Assembly: GCA_964526035.1 (NCBI GenBank)
Contig: CAZGKE010000002.1
Span: 1-56,801, forward strand
Origin: DAOMOD01 sp964526035
GTDB taxonomy: Bacteria; Pseudomonadota; Gammaproteobacteria; Xanthomonadales; BPKI01
DNA length: 56,801 nucleotides
Reading direction: 5' to 3'
In this document: piece by piece, positions 1 to 7,763 of the stretch
How positions within the stretch are numbered: the stretch's first letter is position 1
How the letters are laid out: every line of letters begins with the position of its first letter
Program-made: the position numbers and the translations under genes
The notes under the pieces: generated by a model
What the model was told of the DNA's origin: nothing
What the model saw: only the letters and a program-made list of their open reading frames with translations
Databases searched by the model: none

Positions 1-961
1 TGTAGCTGTTGGTGGTGGAGTTGGCGAAGGCGTTGATGGCGCGGGCGTGCTTGAAGATGCCACCGATGTACCACAGCGCCATCTGCGACAGTCCGCCGTA
101 GAGTTCACCGGCGAACAGGTTCTCACCGCCCTTGGCCAGCGACTGGTGCACGTGCATGCCGGAGCCGTTGTCGCCCACCAGGGGCTTGGGCATGAAGGTG
201 GCGGTATGGCCATTGCGGTGGGCCACGTTCTTGATCACGTACTTGGTGGTCAGCAGCTCGTCTGACTTCTTGACCAGAGAGTTGAAGCGGGTGCCGATCT
301 CGCACTGACCGGCGCCGCCGACCTCGTGATGGTGCACCTCGACCGGAATGCCCAGTGACTCCAGCACCTTGCACATCTCGCCACGCAGGTCGTTCAGTGA
401 ATCGACCGGTGCCACCGGAAAATAGCCCCCCTTCACACCGCCGCGATGGCCGTGGTTGCCACCGTCGAACTTCTTGCCTGAACTCCACGGCGCTTCCTCG
501 GAGTCGATCTCGAAGAACACCCGGCCCATCGACACATCCCAGCGCACGCCATCGAAGATGAAGAACTCGGGCTCCGGGCCGAAATAAGCGGTATCGGCTA
601 TGCCGGAGGACTTCAGGTAGGCCTCGGCACGCCGCGCGATGCCGCGCGGGCAGCGCCCGTAGGCCTGCATGGTGGACGGTTCGAGCACGTCGCAGCCCAG
701 CACCAGGGTGGGGTGCTCGGTAAACGGGTCGACGAAGGCGGTGTCGGTGTCCGGCATCAGCACCATGTCGGATTCGTTGATGCCCTTCCAGCCGGAGATC
801 GAGGAGCCGTCGAACATCTTGCCGTCCTCGAACAGCTCAGGCTCAGCGGCGCTGACCGGCACGGTAACGTGGTGCTGTTTGCCCAGCACGTCGACGAAAC
901 GCAGGTCGACGAACTCGATGGAATGATCCTTGATGGTCTTGATGATGGCGTTGCTGCTCAC
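1..961 (-). CDS. glnA: Glutamine synthetase type I, 3'-truncated by window edge
   Basis: Makes glutamine from glutamate, ammonia and ATP in the cytoplasm. About 320 N-terminal residues are in the window; the family is about 470 aa, so roughly the last third is missing. The N-terminus reads SSNAIIKTIKDHSIEFVDLR, the usual GSI beta-grasp start, followed by FDGSSISGWKGI near residue 50, the conserved active-site FDGSS segment. I chose GTG at 959-961 because an AGG lies just upstream at good spacing and the protein begins exactly where homologues do. The upstream region holds a sigma54 promoter and paired NtrC boxes, so transcription is probably induced by nitrogen limitation. The adenylylation-site tyrosine lies outside the window. 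Identification is secure. Confidence 0.96.
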   Translation of the reverse strand, partial: MSSNAIIKTIKDHSIEFVDLRFVDVLGKQHHVTVPVSAAEPELFEDGKMFDGSSISGWKGINESDMVLMPDTDTAFVDPFTEHPTLVLGCDVLEPSTMQAYGRCPRGIARRAEAYLKSSGIADTAYFGPEPEFFIFDGVRWDVSMGRVFFEIDSEEAPWSSGKKFDGGNHGHRGGVKGGYFPVAPVDSLNDLRGEMCKVLESLGIPVEVHHHEVGGAGQCEIGTRFNSLVKKSDELLTTKYVIKNVAHRNGHTATFMPKPLVGDNGSGMHVHQSLAKGGENLFAGELYGGLSQMALWYIGGIFKHARAINAFANSTTNSY

Positions 962-1004
962 GGATGGGACCTCGGGGAATGGAGGGAAAGTCGCCCCATA
1001 CTAG

Positions 1005-1021
1005 TGCAAAGCCTGTGCCAG
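1005..1021 (-). promoter_or_regulatory. Sigma54 (RpoN) promoter of glnA
   Basis: The minus strand reads CTGGCACAGGCTTTGCA, which fits the sigma54 consensus (YTGGCAC, one base, N4, TTGCW), with the invariant GG and GC separated by 10 bases. Transcription should start near position 994, giving a leader of about 33 bases before the GTG. Two NtrC-type boxes lie upstream. Confidence 0.9.
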
Positions 1022-1073
1022 CACCTGGAATCAAGGCGTTGTCGCCATTCTACGAAAGAAATGCGGCCGGATA

Positions 1074-1088
1074 GCACCATAACGGTGC
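1074..1088 (-). promoter_or_regulatory. NtrC binding box, promoter-proximal
   Basis: The sequence gcaccataacggtgc is a perfect 5-bp inverted repeat with a 5-base spacer and matches the NtrC (GlnG) consensus GCAC-N7-GTGC. Its centre is about 87 bases upstream of the predicted sigma54 start of glnA. Confidence 0.85.
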
Positions 1089-1105
1089 GCGATTCCTGAT
1101 TCAAT

Positions 1106-1120
1106 GCACTTACGTGGTGC
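1106..1120 (-). promoter_or_regulatory. NtrC binding box, promoter-distal
   Basis: The sequence gcacttacgtggtgc again has GCAC and GTGC half-sites seven bases apart. Its centre is exactly 32 bp from the proximal box, about three helical turns, the arrangement known from the enteric glnAp2 enhancer. It lies only 10 bases from the 3' end of trxC. Confidence 0.8.
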
Positions 1121-1129
1121 GTTGTCGCT

Positions 1130-1567
1130 TCATGGTAAGTGCTGGCGCACCCAGGCAACGATATGCCCCGCAGGGTGTGCGCCGTTCAAACGAGCGATCT
1201 CACGCCCCTGATGCAGCAGCACCATGGTCGGAATGGTGCGGATCGCGAAGGGCGCCGCCAGCTCTGCGTGCGCCTGCGTGTTCACCTTGGCCAGTCGCAC
1301 CGAGGGTTCGAGCAGGCGCGCGGCCTCGGCAAAGGCCGGTGCCATGGCGCGGCAGGGGCCGCACCACGGCGCCCAGAAATCCACAAGGATCGGCAGCGCG
1401 CTTTCGCGCACGTGGCGGGCAAAGCTTGCCTGATCGAGATCCAGTGGCTCGCCGACGAACAGCACTTTCCTGCAGCGACCGCACACGGGTGCATCCGCGA
1501 GTCGCGCGGCCGGAACGCGGTTTGGCGTATGGCAGTGCGGGCAGGCCAGGATCAGCGGGTCACCCAT
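1130..1567 (-). CDS. trxC: Thioredoxin 2 (TrxC type, with N-terminal zinc ribbon)
   Basis: A 145-aa protein disulfide reductase of the cytoplasm. Residues 1-35 hold two CxxC pairs (CPHC and CGRC), the zinc ribbon that separates TrxC from TrxA. The thioredoxin fold follows, with active site WAPWCGPC near residues 66-73 and the cis-proline motif TIPT near residue 114. Length matches the family (about 140 aa). Its start is 3 bases from the stop of the upstream osmC-like gene, so the two are probably co-transcribed. In other bacteria trxC is often part of the oxidative-stress response. Here it is the last gene of a same-strand run headed by a sulfide-oxidation gene, suggesting reduction of persulfidated or oxidised proteins; that role is inferred. 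Confidence 0.93.
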   Translation of the reverse strand: MGDPLILACPHCHTPNRVPAARLADAPVCGRCRKVLFVGEPLDLDQASFARHVRESALPILVDFWAPWCGPCRAMAPAFAEAARLLEPSVRLAKVNTQAHAELAAPFAIRTIPTMVLLHQGREIARLNGAHPAGHIVAWVRQHLP

Positions 1568-1570
1568 GAC

Positions 1571-2035
1571 TCACCCGGCATCAAGCGCGCGCAGGCGCAG
1601 GCCGTTGGCGTCCTCGACCACGGCATGCACATCGATGCCGTGTCTCACGCTCTGGGTGACCACGCAGAAGTCCTCGAAGGTGGCGAGGATGCGGTCGAGA
1701 CTGCGGTAGCTGTCGGCGGCCTCGGGCAAGTGCAGCACCACCTCGGCGCGCGGGATGCGCCAGCGGCCGTCTTCATTGCGTTCGCTGGTTGCGGTCACGG
1801 TGGCGCGCAGCAGTCCCGGCACATTCTTGAACTTGCGCAGGGCGAACAGCAGGCTGGCGGCCATGCAGTTGCCCACGGCGGACAGCAGAAGCAGCGAGGG
1901 ATTGGGGCCGGTGCCCTGCCCCAGCGGTGCCGGTTCGTCGGTGTGCAGAGCGTCGAGATCGCTGCCCTCGAAGCGGATGCGGAACTGGTAGTCCTGTTCC
2001 TGCTCGATGGACAGGCGGATGGAGGTGTCGTTCAT
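1571..2035 (-). CDS. OsmC/Ohr-family protein (probable thiol peroxidase)
   Basis: A 154-aa protein of the OsmC fold, a family of cysteine-based hydroperoxide reductases. The two expected cysteines are present: one in GNCMAAS near residue 57 and one in FEDFCVVTQSV near residue 123. I start at the ATG of MNDTSIRL; extending further upstream runs into low-plausibility sequence. The neighbours are trxC 3 bases downstream and a haem-binding DUF3365 gene 55 bases upstream. Peroxide or persulfide detoxification is likely, but OsmC, Ohr and the YhfA-type subgroup cannot be separated with confidence by eye. Confidence 0.85.
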   Translation of the reverse strand: MNDTSIRLSIEQEQDYQFRIRFEGSDLDALHTDEPAPLGQGTGPNPSLLLLSAVGNCMAASLLFALRKFKNVPGLLRATVTATSERNEDGRWRIPRAEVVLHLPEAADSYRSLDRILATFEDFCVVTQSVRHGIDVHAVVEDANGLRLRALDAG

Positions 2036-2090
2036 GTCGGGGTTCCGTCGCGGGTGGGTGGCGCTGGGCTTCGCTGCGCTCAGCGCCAAC

Positions 2091-2660
2091 CTACTTGTGC
2101 TGCGTCTCACCGATCTCGACCCAGACCGCGCCGCGCAAGTCGCCCTCGGCAAAGCCGATGGCGCGGTCATCAGGATAGCGAAGCGAAATCGCCTCGTGCA
2201 CGTCGTCGGCGACGGCGGGGCCATGGCAGGCCAGACACAGGCCGCGCGTTTCCAGTCCGACCATGGCGCGCAGGGCAACGCCCTCGGGAAGTTGTTCGCG
2301 TGTGGTCCAGCGCTGCTCGCCGGCAGGTTCGCCGTTCGCCACCGCGGCCTGGAACTGCTCGAGGACTGCGAGCTGCCAGTCGCCGGGCTCGTTGCCGGGA
2401 TTGCGCCAGCGCGTGGACGCGCGACCGATGCGCAGGCCCTGCTCGGCAGCCACGCGGGCGGCGATGGCCGGCGCCTCTTCGGCGCATACCTCGACGGCGG
2501 CGGGCGCGCCGTCTTCGGTCATGGACTGGATCAGGCGCGGCGCCAGCGACTGTTGCAGTGCCGCGACGGCAGCGAAGGCGCGCGATTCCAGGTCATCGGA
2601 AGCCGCGGCCGGGAGTGTCAGCAGCAAGGCGGCGAGTGGGAGGATGCGGTACAGGGTCAT
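2091..2660 (-). CDS. Periplasmic haem-binding protein, DUF3365 (Tll0287-like)
   Basis: A 189-aa protein with an N-terminal signal peptide (MTLYRILPLAALLLTLPAAA, cleavage around residue 20). The C-terminal half contains CLACHG, a CxxCH c-type haem attachment motif. The DUF3365/Tll0287-like family is a haem-binding sensor-like fold. Start ATG at 2658-2660 gives a clean signal peptide. It lies between the RND pump gene (236 bp away, with a REP-like repeat between) and the osmC-like gene (55 bp). A role as periplasmic redox carrier or sensor for sulfur or oxidant stress is inferred from neighbours only. Confidence 0.82.
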   Translation of the reverse strand: MTLYRILPLAALLLTLPAAASDDLESRAFAAVAALQQSLAPRLIQSMTEDGAPAAVEVCAEEAPAIAARVAAEQGLRIGRASTRWRNPGNEPGDWQLAVLEQFQAAVANGEPAGEQRWTTREQLPEGVALRAMVGLETRGLCLACHGPAVADDVHEAISLRYPDDRAIGFAEGDLRGAVWVEIGETQHK

Positions 2661-2744
2661 CGGGCGGATTCCAGGCGATGCAAAGGAGAGGTGCGGGAGG
2701 AGCTCCAGCCCCGAACGTGCGCACGGACACGCGCCGAAGGGACG

Positions 2745-2824
2745 GTCGCGGCTGAGGCCGCTCCCACAAGGAGCCGGGTCTTGGAGGGGATAGGGGCCTC
2801 TGTGGGAGGGGCCTCTGCCCCGAC
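2745..2824. repeat. REP-like inverted pair between pump and haem-protein genes
   Basis: Two 24-base arms at 2745-2768 and 2801-2824 face each other across a 32-base spacer and are clearly related (cores GGCCGCTCCCACA and TGTGGGAGGGGCC). Such paired palindromes are typical of REP/BIME elements in Xanthomonadaceae and Pseudomonas. A second small hairpin, GCCCAC-GG-GTGGGC at 2865-2878, lies 18 bases past the pump's stop codon. Together they could stabilise or end the upstream mRNA. Confidence 0.7.
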
Positions 2825-2895
2825 ATGGTGTTGGACTTCGAGGGCGGAAGGGGAGGAAACGGTCGCCCACGGGTGGGCTCCAGATTGCCCGGCGA

Positions 2896-5800
2896 TCATC
2901 CGCGCACCGCCCGCGACCTGAGCCAGCCGTAGTACAACAGCGGAATCACCACCAGTGTCAGCACGGTGGAGACCAGGATGCCGAAGATCAGCGACACGGC
3001 GAGGCCGTTGAAGATGGGATCGTCGATGATGAAGAACCCGCCCATCATCGCCGCCAGTGCGGTCAACACGATGGGCTTGGCGCGCACCGCTGCGGCCTCG
3101 ATCACCGCGTCTTCCAGACGCCTGCCAGCCGCGATGGCTTCGTTGATGAAGTCCACCAGCAGGATCGAGTTGCGCACGATGATGCCGGCCAACGCGATCA
3201 TGCCGATCATGCTGGTTGCAGTGAATTGGGCGCCAAGCAGGGCGTGGCCGGGCATCACCCCGATCACGGTGAGCGGTATCGGCGCCATGATGATCAGGGG
3301 CACCACGTAGCTCCGGAACTGGCCGACCACCAGCAGGTAGATCATCAGAAGACCGACGGCATAGGCGAGGCCCATGTCGCGGAAGGTCTCGAAGGTGATC
3401 TGCCACTCGCCGTCCCACTTGACGGCGAAGCCGGCGGCGCCGTCGGGCGCGCTGAAGAAGTGCTGGTCGAGGCGATGACCGGCCACCTCGCGGTCGGACA
3501 GTTCGGACACCAGTCCGAACATGCCGTACAGCGGACTGTCGCTGCGACCCACCGCATCCGCGGTGACGAAAGCGACCGGCTGCAGATCCTTGTGGTAGAC
3601 CGCGCCATCCCAGGGCACATCTTCGAAGCGCGCGATTTCTGACAGCGGCACCAGTCCACCGTGCTGGGCGCGCACGCGCAGCGCGCCGAGGATCTCGGTG
3701 TTGCCCTGGTCACCTGCCGGCAAGCGCAGGCGCACCGGGACCGCGTATTTCGATGCGCCGTCCTGCAGGTAGGTGGCATCGTCTCCGGACACGGCGGCGC
3801 GCAGCGCGCCCACCACCGCAGACTGGCTGACGCCCAGCCGCGCGGCGCGATCGCGATCGACCACCAGGATGCGGCGCAGTGCGCCCCGCGCCTCCACCGT
3901 GGAATCGACATCGACCACATCGGGGTTTGCGGCAAACACGTCTTCCAGCCCGCGCGCGATGGCGCGCACGCGCTCGTAGTCGGGCCCGTACACCTCGGCC
4001 ACCAGCGGCGCCATCACCGGCGGACCGGGCGGCACCTCGACCAGCTTCACCGAGGCGCCGTGGCGCGCACCGATTGCGTTGAGACCGGGGCGCAGATCGA
4101 GCGCGATCTCGTGGCTCTTGCGGCTGCGCTCGCGGCGGTCCACCAGGTTCACCTGCAGATCGCCCACGTGCGCGCCCTCGCGCAGATAGTACTGGCGCAC
4201 CAGGCCGTTGAAGTTTACTGGCGCCGAAGTGCCGGCATAGGCCTGATAGTTCAGCACTTCGGGCACGGCGTCGATCACTGCCGCGAGCTCTGCGAGCAGC
4301 GCATTGGTGCGTTCCAGCGTCGTGCCTTCCGGCATGTCGACCACCACCTGGAACTCACTCTTGTTGTCGAACGGCAGCATCTTCAGCACCACCGCCTGCA
4401 TCGCCACGAGGGCGACTGCGCCCAGCACCAGCAGCACCATGGCGCCGAACAGCGCGCCACGGCGGAAACGCGCGCGGCCACCCTCCAGGAAGGGCCGCAT
4501 CACGCGGTCGAAGACGCCGTGGAGACGACCGCCATGGTCCTCGTGCCCGCCATCGTGGGCGTCATGGGCATGCCGCCTGAACAGCTTCAGCGCCAACCAC
4601 GGCGTCACCACCAAAGCGATACCCAGCGAGATCAGCATGCCGGCCGAGGCATTGATCGGGATCGGCCGCATGTAGGGGCCCATCAGGCCGGTGACGAAGG
4701 CCATCGGCAGCAGCGCGGCGATGACCGTGAAGGTCGCCAGGATGGTCGGGCCACCGACCTCGTCGACCGCCTCCGGAATCACTTCCAGCATGCGCTTGCC
4801 GGAAAGCTTCATGTGACGATGCACGTTCTCCACCACCACGATGGCGTCGTCGACCAGAATGCCGATCGAGAAGATCAGCGCAAACAGCGACACCCGATTG
4901 ATGGTGAAGCCGATGCTCCAGGATGCAAACAGGGTCAGCGCCAGCGTCACCACCACCGCCACGCCCACCACCAGCGCCTCGCGCCAGCCCAGCGTCAACA
5001 GCACCAGCAGCACTACCGAAAGCGTCGCGAACACCAGCTTCTGAATCAGCGTCATTGCCTTGTCGGTCGCGGTGTAGCCGTAATCCCGAGTGACGCTGAC
5101 CTCGACACCTTCGGGAATCAGGCGGTCGCGCAGCGTGGCGAGCCGCACTTCGATGGCGCGCGTGATGTCGGCGGCGTTGGTGCCAGGCTGCTTGGCCACG
5201 GCGATGGTGACCGCCGGGGCGTAGCTCGCACCTGGACCCGGTTGATGGCGTGGCGCGCCGTGCCAGACGTACCTGTTCGGGATGTCGGCCCCGCGTCGCA
5301 CGTCGGCGACATCGGACAGATACACCGGTTGACCCTCGGCAAGGCCGATCACCAGGTGGGCCACCTCGTCGGCATCGGCGAGCAGGGTGCCGGCGGTGAG
5401 CGGCCAGGCGCGGTCTTCGGCCACCATGTCACCGGCGTGGGTGGCGACGTTGGCCGCGCGCAGCGCCTGGGCGAGATCGTCGATGGCCAGACCATAGGCG
5501 GCCAGACGGGTGGCGTCGAGTTCCAGGACCACCGCGCGTTCGGGCGCGCCGATGGTGTAGACGTCGCGGGTGCCGGGCACGCGCTTCAGCTCGGTCTCCA
5601 GCATGTGCGCCACTTCGGCGAGTTCGGTGGCGCCGCGCGAGGCATCTTCCGTCCACAGGGTGAGCGCCATCACCGGCACATCGTCGATGCCCATCGGACG
5701 GATCAACGCAGGGCCGACGCCCAGGCCCTGCGGCACCCAGTCCTGGCGCGAGAACACCTGGTTGTACAGGCGAACGATGGCCTCGCGGCGCGGCTCACCG

Positions 5801-6120
5801 ACCACGAACTCCACCGTGATCACGGCCATGCCCGGACGCGACATCGAGTAGACGTGCTTCACGCCCTCGATCTCGAGCAGGGTCTGGCCGAGCGGAAATG
5901 CGACCAGGTTCTCGACATCCGCCACCGCCGCGCCGGGGAACGGCACGAACACGTTGGCGAAAGTCACCTCGATCTGTGGCTCCTCCTCGCGCGGGGTGAT
6001 TATCACCGCAGCCAGTCCCAGGAGCAGGCCGGCAATCGCCAGCAGCGGCGTCAACTGCGAAGCCTGAAAGGCGCGCGCGACGCGCCCGGAGAAGCCGAGG
6101 CGGGGCGATGTGTCAGCCAT
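2896..6120 (-). CDS. RND efflux permease (AcrB/HAE family)
   Basis: A 1074-aa inner-membrane proton-driven transporter of full RND length. It has the expected layout: a first membrane helix near residues 24-42, a large periplasmic loop, a helix bundle with the proton-relay motif GILVDDAIVVVENVH (paired Asp) around residue 425, a second helix and loop, and a final helix bundle ending LLYYGWLRSRAVRG. A His/Asp-rich stretch (RRHAHDAHDGGHEDHGG) near residue 520 sits in the central cytoplasmic region and might bind metal. The adaptor lipoprotein gene lies 161 bp upstream; no outer-membrane channel gene is nearby. Substrate is unknown. Co-location with sulfide:quinone oxidoreductase and a persulfide-type ArsR suggests export of a thiol or sulfur-related compound, which is inference. 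Confidence 0.92.
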   Translation of the reverse strand: MADTSPRLGFSGRVARAFQASQLTPLLAIAGLLLGLAAVIITPREEEPQIEVTFANVFVPFPGAAVADVENLVAFPLGQTLLEIEGVKHVYSMSRPGMAVITVEFVVGEPRREAIVRLYNQVFSRQDWVPQGLGVGPALIRPMGIDDVPVMALTLWTEDASRGATELAEVAHMLETELKRVPGTRDVYTIGAPERAVVLELDATRLAAYGLAIDDLAQALRAANVATHAGDMVAEDRAWPLTAGTLLADADEVAHLVIGLAEGQPVYLSDVADVRRGADIPNRYVWHGAPRHQPGPGASYAPAVTIAVAKQPGTNAADITRAIEVRLATLRDRLIPEGVEVSVTRDYGYTATDKAMTLIQKLVFATLSVVLLVLLTLGWREALVVGVAVVVTLALTLFASWSIGFTINRVSLFALIFSIGILVDDAIVVVENVHRHMKLSGKRMLEVIPEAVDEVGGPTILATFTVIAALLPMAFVTGLMGPYMRPIPINASAGMLISLGIALVVTPWLALKLFRRHAHDAHDGGHEDHGGRLHGVFDRVMRPFLEGGRARFRRGALFGAMVLLVLGAVALVAMQAVVLKMLPFDNKSEFQVVVDMPEGTTLERTNALLAELAAVIDAVPEVLNYQAYAGTSAPVNFNGLVRQYYLREGAHVGDLQVNLVDRRERSRKSHEIALDLRPGLNAIGARHGASVKLVEVPPGPPVMAPLVAEVYGPDYERVRAIARGLEDVFAANPDVVDVDSTVEARGALRRILVVDRDRAARLGVSQSAVVGALRAAVSGDDATYLQDGASKYAVPVRLRLPAGDQGNTEILGALRVRAQHGGLVPLSEIARFEDVPWDGAVYHKDLQPVAFVTADAVGRSDSPLYGMFGLVSELSDREVAGHRLDQHFFSAPDGAAGFAVKWDGEWQITFETFRDMGLAYAVGLLMIYLLVVGQFRSYVVPLIIMAPIPLTVIGVMPGHALLGAQFTATSMIGMIALAGIIVRNSILLVDFINEAIAAGRRLEDAVIEAAAVRAKPIVLTALAAMMGGFFIIDDPIFNGLAVSLIFGILVSTVLTLVVIPLLYYGWLRSRAVRG

Positions 6121-6163
6121 GGCGGTTCACCCCGGCGGCGACTCGTCGTGCGAAAAGCCAGTA

Positions 6164-6238
6164 GTCCGCAAAGGACGCAAAGAGCGCAAAGGGAAACCTT
6201 TCTTGATCTCCTTTGCGTCCTTTGCGTCCTTTGCGGAC
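6164..6238. repeat. Long imperfect palindrome of CAAAGGACG-type units
   Basis: Between the adaptor and pump genes, GTCCGCAAAGGACGCAAAG on the left is mirrored by CTTTGCGTCCTTTGCGGAC on the right, each arm containing repeated GCAAAGGA-like units. The arms span 6164-6192 and about 6209-6238 and would form a long stem in the mRNA. The base composition differs from the flanking genes, which suggests an inserted repetitive element. It may set different expression levels for adaptor and pump. Confidence 0.75.
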
Positions 6239-6281
6239 AAGTTCTCCCTGCTTGTCCGCGAGCAAGGTAACGGGCGACACC

Positions 6282-7337
6282 TCAACGCCCTCCGGCCAGG
6301 TGCAGCGCCGCGGCCACCGGATCTGCAGCGATCACCTCGCCCTCGACGAGGCCGGCGAGCACTTCGACCTGATCGCCGAAACGGTGTCCCAGACGCAGCT
6401 GGCGCAGCGCGACGCGGCCACCATCGACCACGTACACGCCGCTCACCTCGCTGCGCAGGACCAGCGCCGAGTGCGGAATCAGCAGACGCTCGCCTTCGCC
6501 GATGACGAAGGCGACCTTGGCAGTCATGCCCGGATGCAGGCCGGTCTCCTCCTCGGGCAGCTCCACGCGCACGCGGAAGCTGTGCGTGGCGGGATCGGCA
6601 TAGGGAAACACGGTCACCGCGGTGGCCGCGACCGCGCTGCCGTCGGCCAGCAGCACGCGCGCGCGGCGGTGCTCGCGGATGGCGGCGACGTCGGATTGCG
6701 GAATCGACACCTGCAGGCGCAGCTGGCCGAGCGACAGCCCGGAAATCAGCGGCTGACCGGGTCGCACCGATTCGCCCACCTCGACGTGGCGCTGCACCAC
6801 GATGCCGGTGTAGGGCGCGCGGATCATGGTGTATTCAACCTGCTCACTCGCTTCGCGCAGGGCGGCGCGGGCGGAATCGAGCTGGGCGCGGGTGGCATCG
6901 CGACGAGCAGTGGCCTGGTCAAGCTGGGTACGCGCGACCAGCCCGCGCGCGTGGACTTCGCGGATGCGTTCAAACTCGGCTGCAGCCTCGGTGGCGGTCG
7001 CCTGGGCGGCGCTTACTGCAGATTCGGCGCGGCGCAGCGCCGACTGCTGCTCGGTGTCGGTAAAGCGCACCACCACTTCACCCGCCGGCACGTAATCGTC
7101 GACATCGTACGGCAGCTCCAGCACGCGTCCGCTGGTCTGCGCCGACAGCGTGGCCTGGTTCACCGCTTCCACCACGCCGTCCCATACGCGTTCGCGCGGG
7201 GCACGCTCGCGCGATACGGTGTGGGTGTCGAGATTTGGCGCCGCCAGCGGCGTCGCCGGTGCGGGCGCTTCGCGGCCGCAGCCGGCCATCGCAAGGATGG
7301 CAATCGCGGCGGAGAGCAAAAGGCCTCTGCGCTTCAT
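6282..7337 (-). CDS. RND periplasmic adaptor lipoprotein (membrane fusion protein)
   Basis: A 351-aa adaptor that links an RND pump to an outer-membrane channel. The N-terminus has a lipoprotein signal with lipobox LAMAGC (Cys near residue 20), so it is anchored in a membrane by lipid. Then come the biotinyl-lipoyl-like half motifs (SAQTSGRVLELPYDVDDYV and APYTGIVVQRHVEVGESV) around a long alpha-helical hairpin (residues about 100-165), and beta-barrel and membrane-proximal domains. Length fits AcrA/MexA-type proteins. It lies just downstream of the DUF2892 gene (7 bases) and upstream of the pump, so it should be in the same transcription unit. Confidence 0.92.
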   Translation of the reverse strand: MKRRGLLLSAAIAILAMAGCGREAPAPATPLAAPNLDTHTVSRERAPRERVWDGVVEAVNQATLSAQTSGRVLELPYDVDDYVPAGEVVVRFTDTEQQSALRRAESAVSAAQATATEAAAEFERIREVHARGLVARTQLDQATARRDATRAQLDSARAALREASEQVEYTMIRAPYTGIVVQRHVEVGESVRPGQPLISGLSLGQLRLQVSIPQSDVAAIREHRRARVLLADGSAVAATAVTVFPYADPATHSFRVRVELPEEETGLHPGMTAKVAFVIGEGERLLIPHSALVLRSEVSGVYVVDGGRVALRQLRLGHRFGDQVEVLAGLVEGEVIAADPVAAALHLAGGR

Positions 7338-7344
7338 GGCTGGC

Positions 7345-7548
7345 TCACTGAAACGCGCAGCCCGGCTTCACACCGGCCTTCTTGAGGACCAGCGCCAACG
7401 GGCAGAAGCCGGTAAAGGCGGCCTGCAGCATGTTCAGTCCGACGAAGGCCGGCAGCAGCAGCCACCACGGATTGAAGTAGTGCGCCAGCAGCAGTCCTGC
7501 CAGGATCATGATGCCGGCGAAGGCGAAGACGAAGCGGTCGATGTTCAT
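7345..7548 (-). CDS. Small DUF2892 inner-membrane protein
   Basis: A 67-aa protein with two hydrophobic segments (about residues 8-23 and 27-45) and the family signature of DUF2892 (MNIDRFVFAFAGIMIL at the start, GFCPLALVLKKAG near the end). DUF2892 domains are often fused or adjacent to rhodaneses and to ArsR regulators such as BigR and YgaV in sulfur-detoxification operons. Here the gene sits between sulfide:quinone oxidoreductase and the RND adaptor, matching that context. The conserved cysteine in GFCPL may handle sulfane sulfur, which is inference. Confidence 0.88.
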   Translation of the reverse strand: MNIDRFVFAFAGIMILAGLLLAHYFNPWWLLLPAFVGLNMLQAAFTGFCPLALVLKKAGVKPGCAFQ

Positions 7549-7611
7549 GATGGGGCCTCGGTTGGTGCAGTTGGTTCGGTGGGGTGGATGCTGGGCGCTG
7601 GAAGGACCTGT

Positions 7612-7763
7612 GGGTCCAGGGCTTAGGGCTTAGGGCCTAGGGGTTACTTCGTTGGGCGATGCTGTTTCATGTCGGTTTGCTCACTCGGCGAGGATGTCGT
7701 TGGGCGAAAAGCCTTGGGGGTGCCGGGCTTCTCCCTAGGCCCTAGGCCCTAAGCCCTGACCCC
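7612..7763. repeat. MITE-like element: ~31-bp inverted arms of AGGGCYT heptamers
   Basis: Arms at 7612-7643 and 7733-7763 are inverted copies built of heptamers such as AGGGCTT and AGGGCCT, enclosing about 89 bases with no coding signal. The right arm ends immediately before the stop codon of the sulfide:quinone oxidoreductase gene (7764-7766). It fills most of the 215-bp space between that gene and the DUF2892 gene. A mobile miniature element or a strong mRNA hairpin are both possible. No flanking target duplication was evident. Confidence 0.7.

Noticed and set aside
3661..6270. An 869-codon plus-strand open frame opposite the RND pump
   Set aside because: The translation is His/Gln/Arg-rich without domains and is antisense to a full RND permease with clear motifs.
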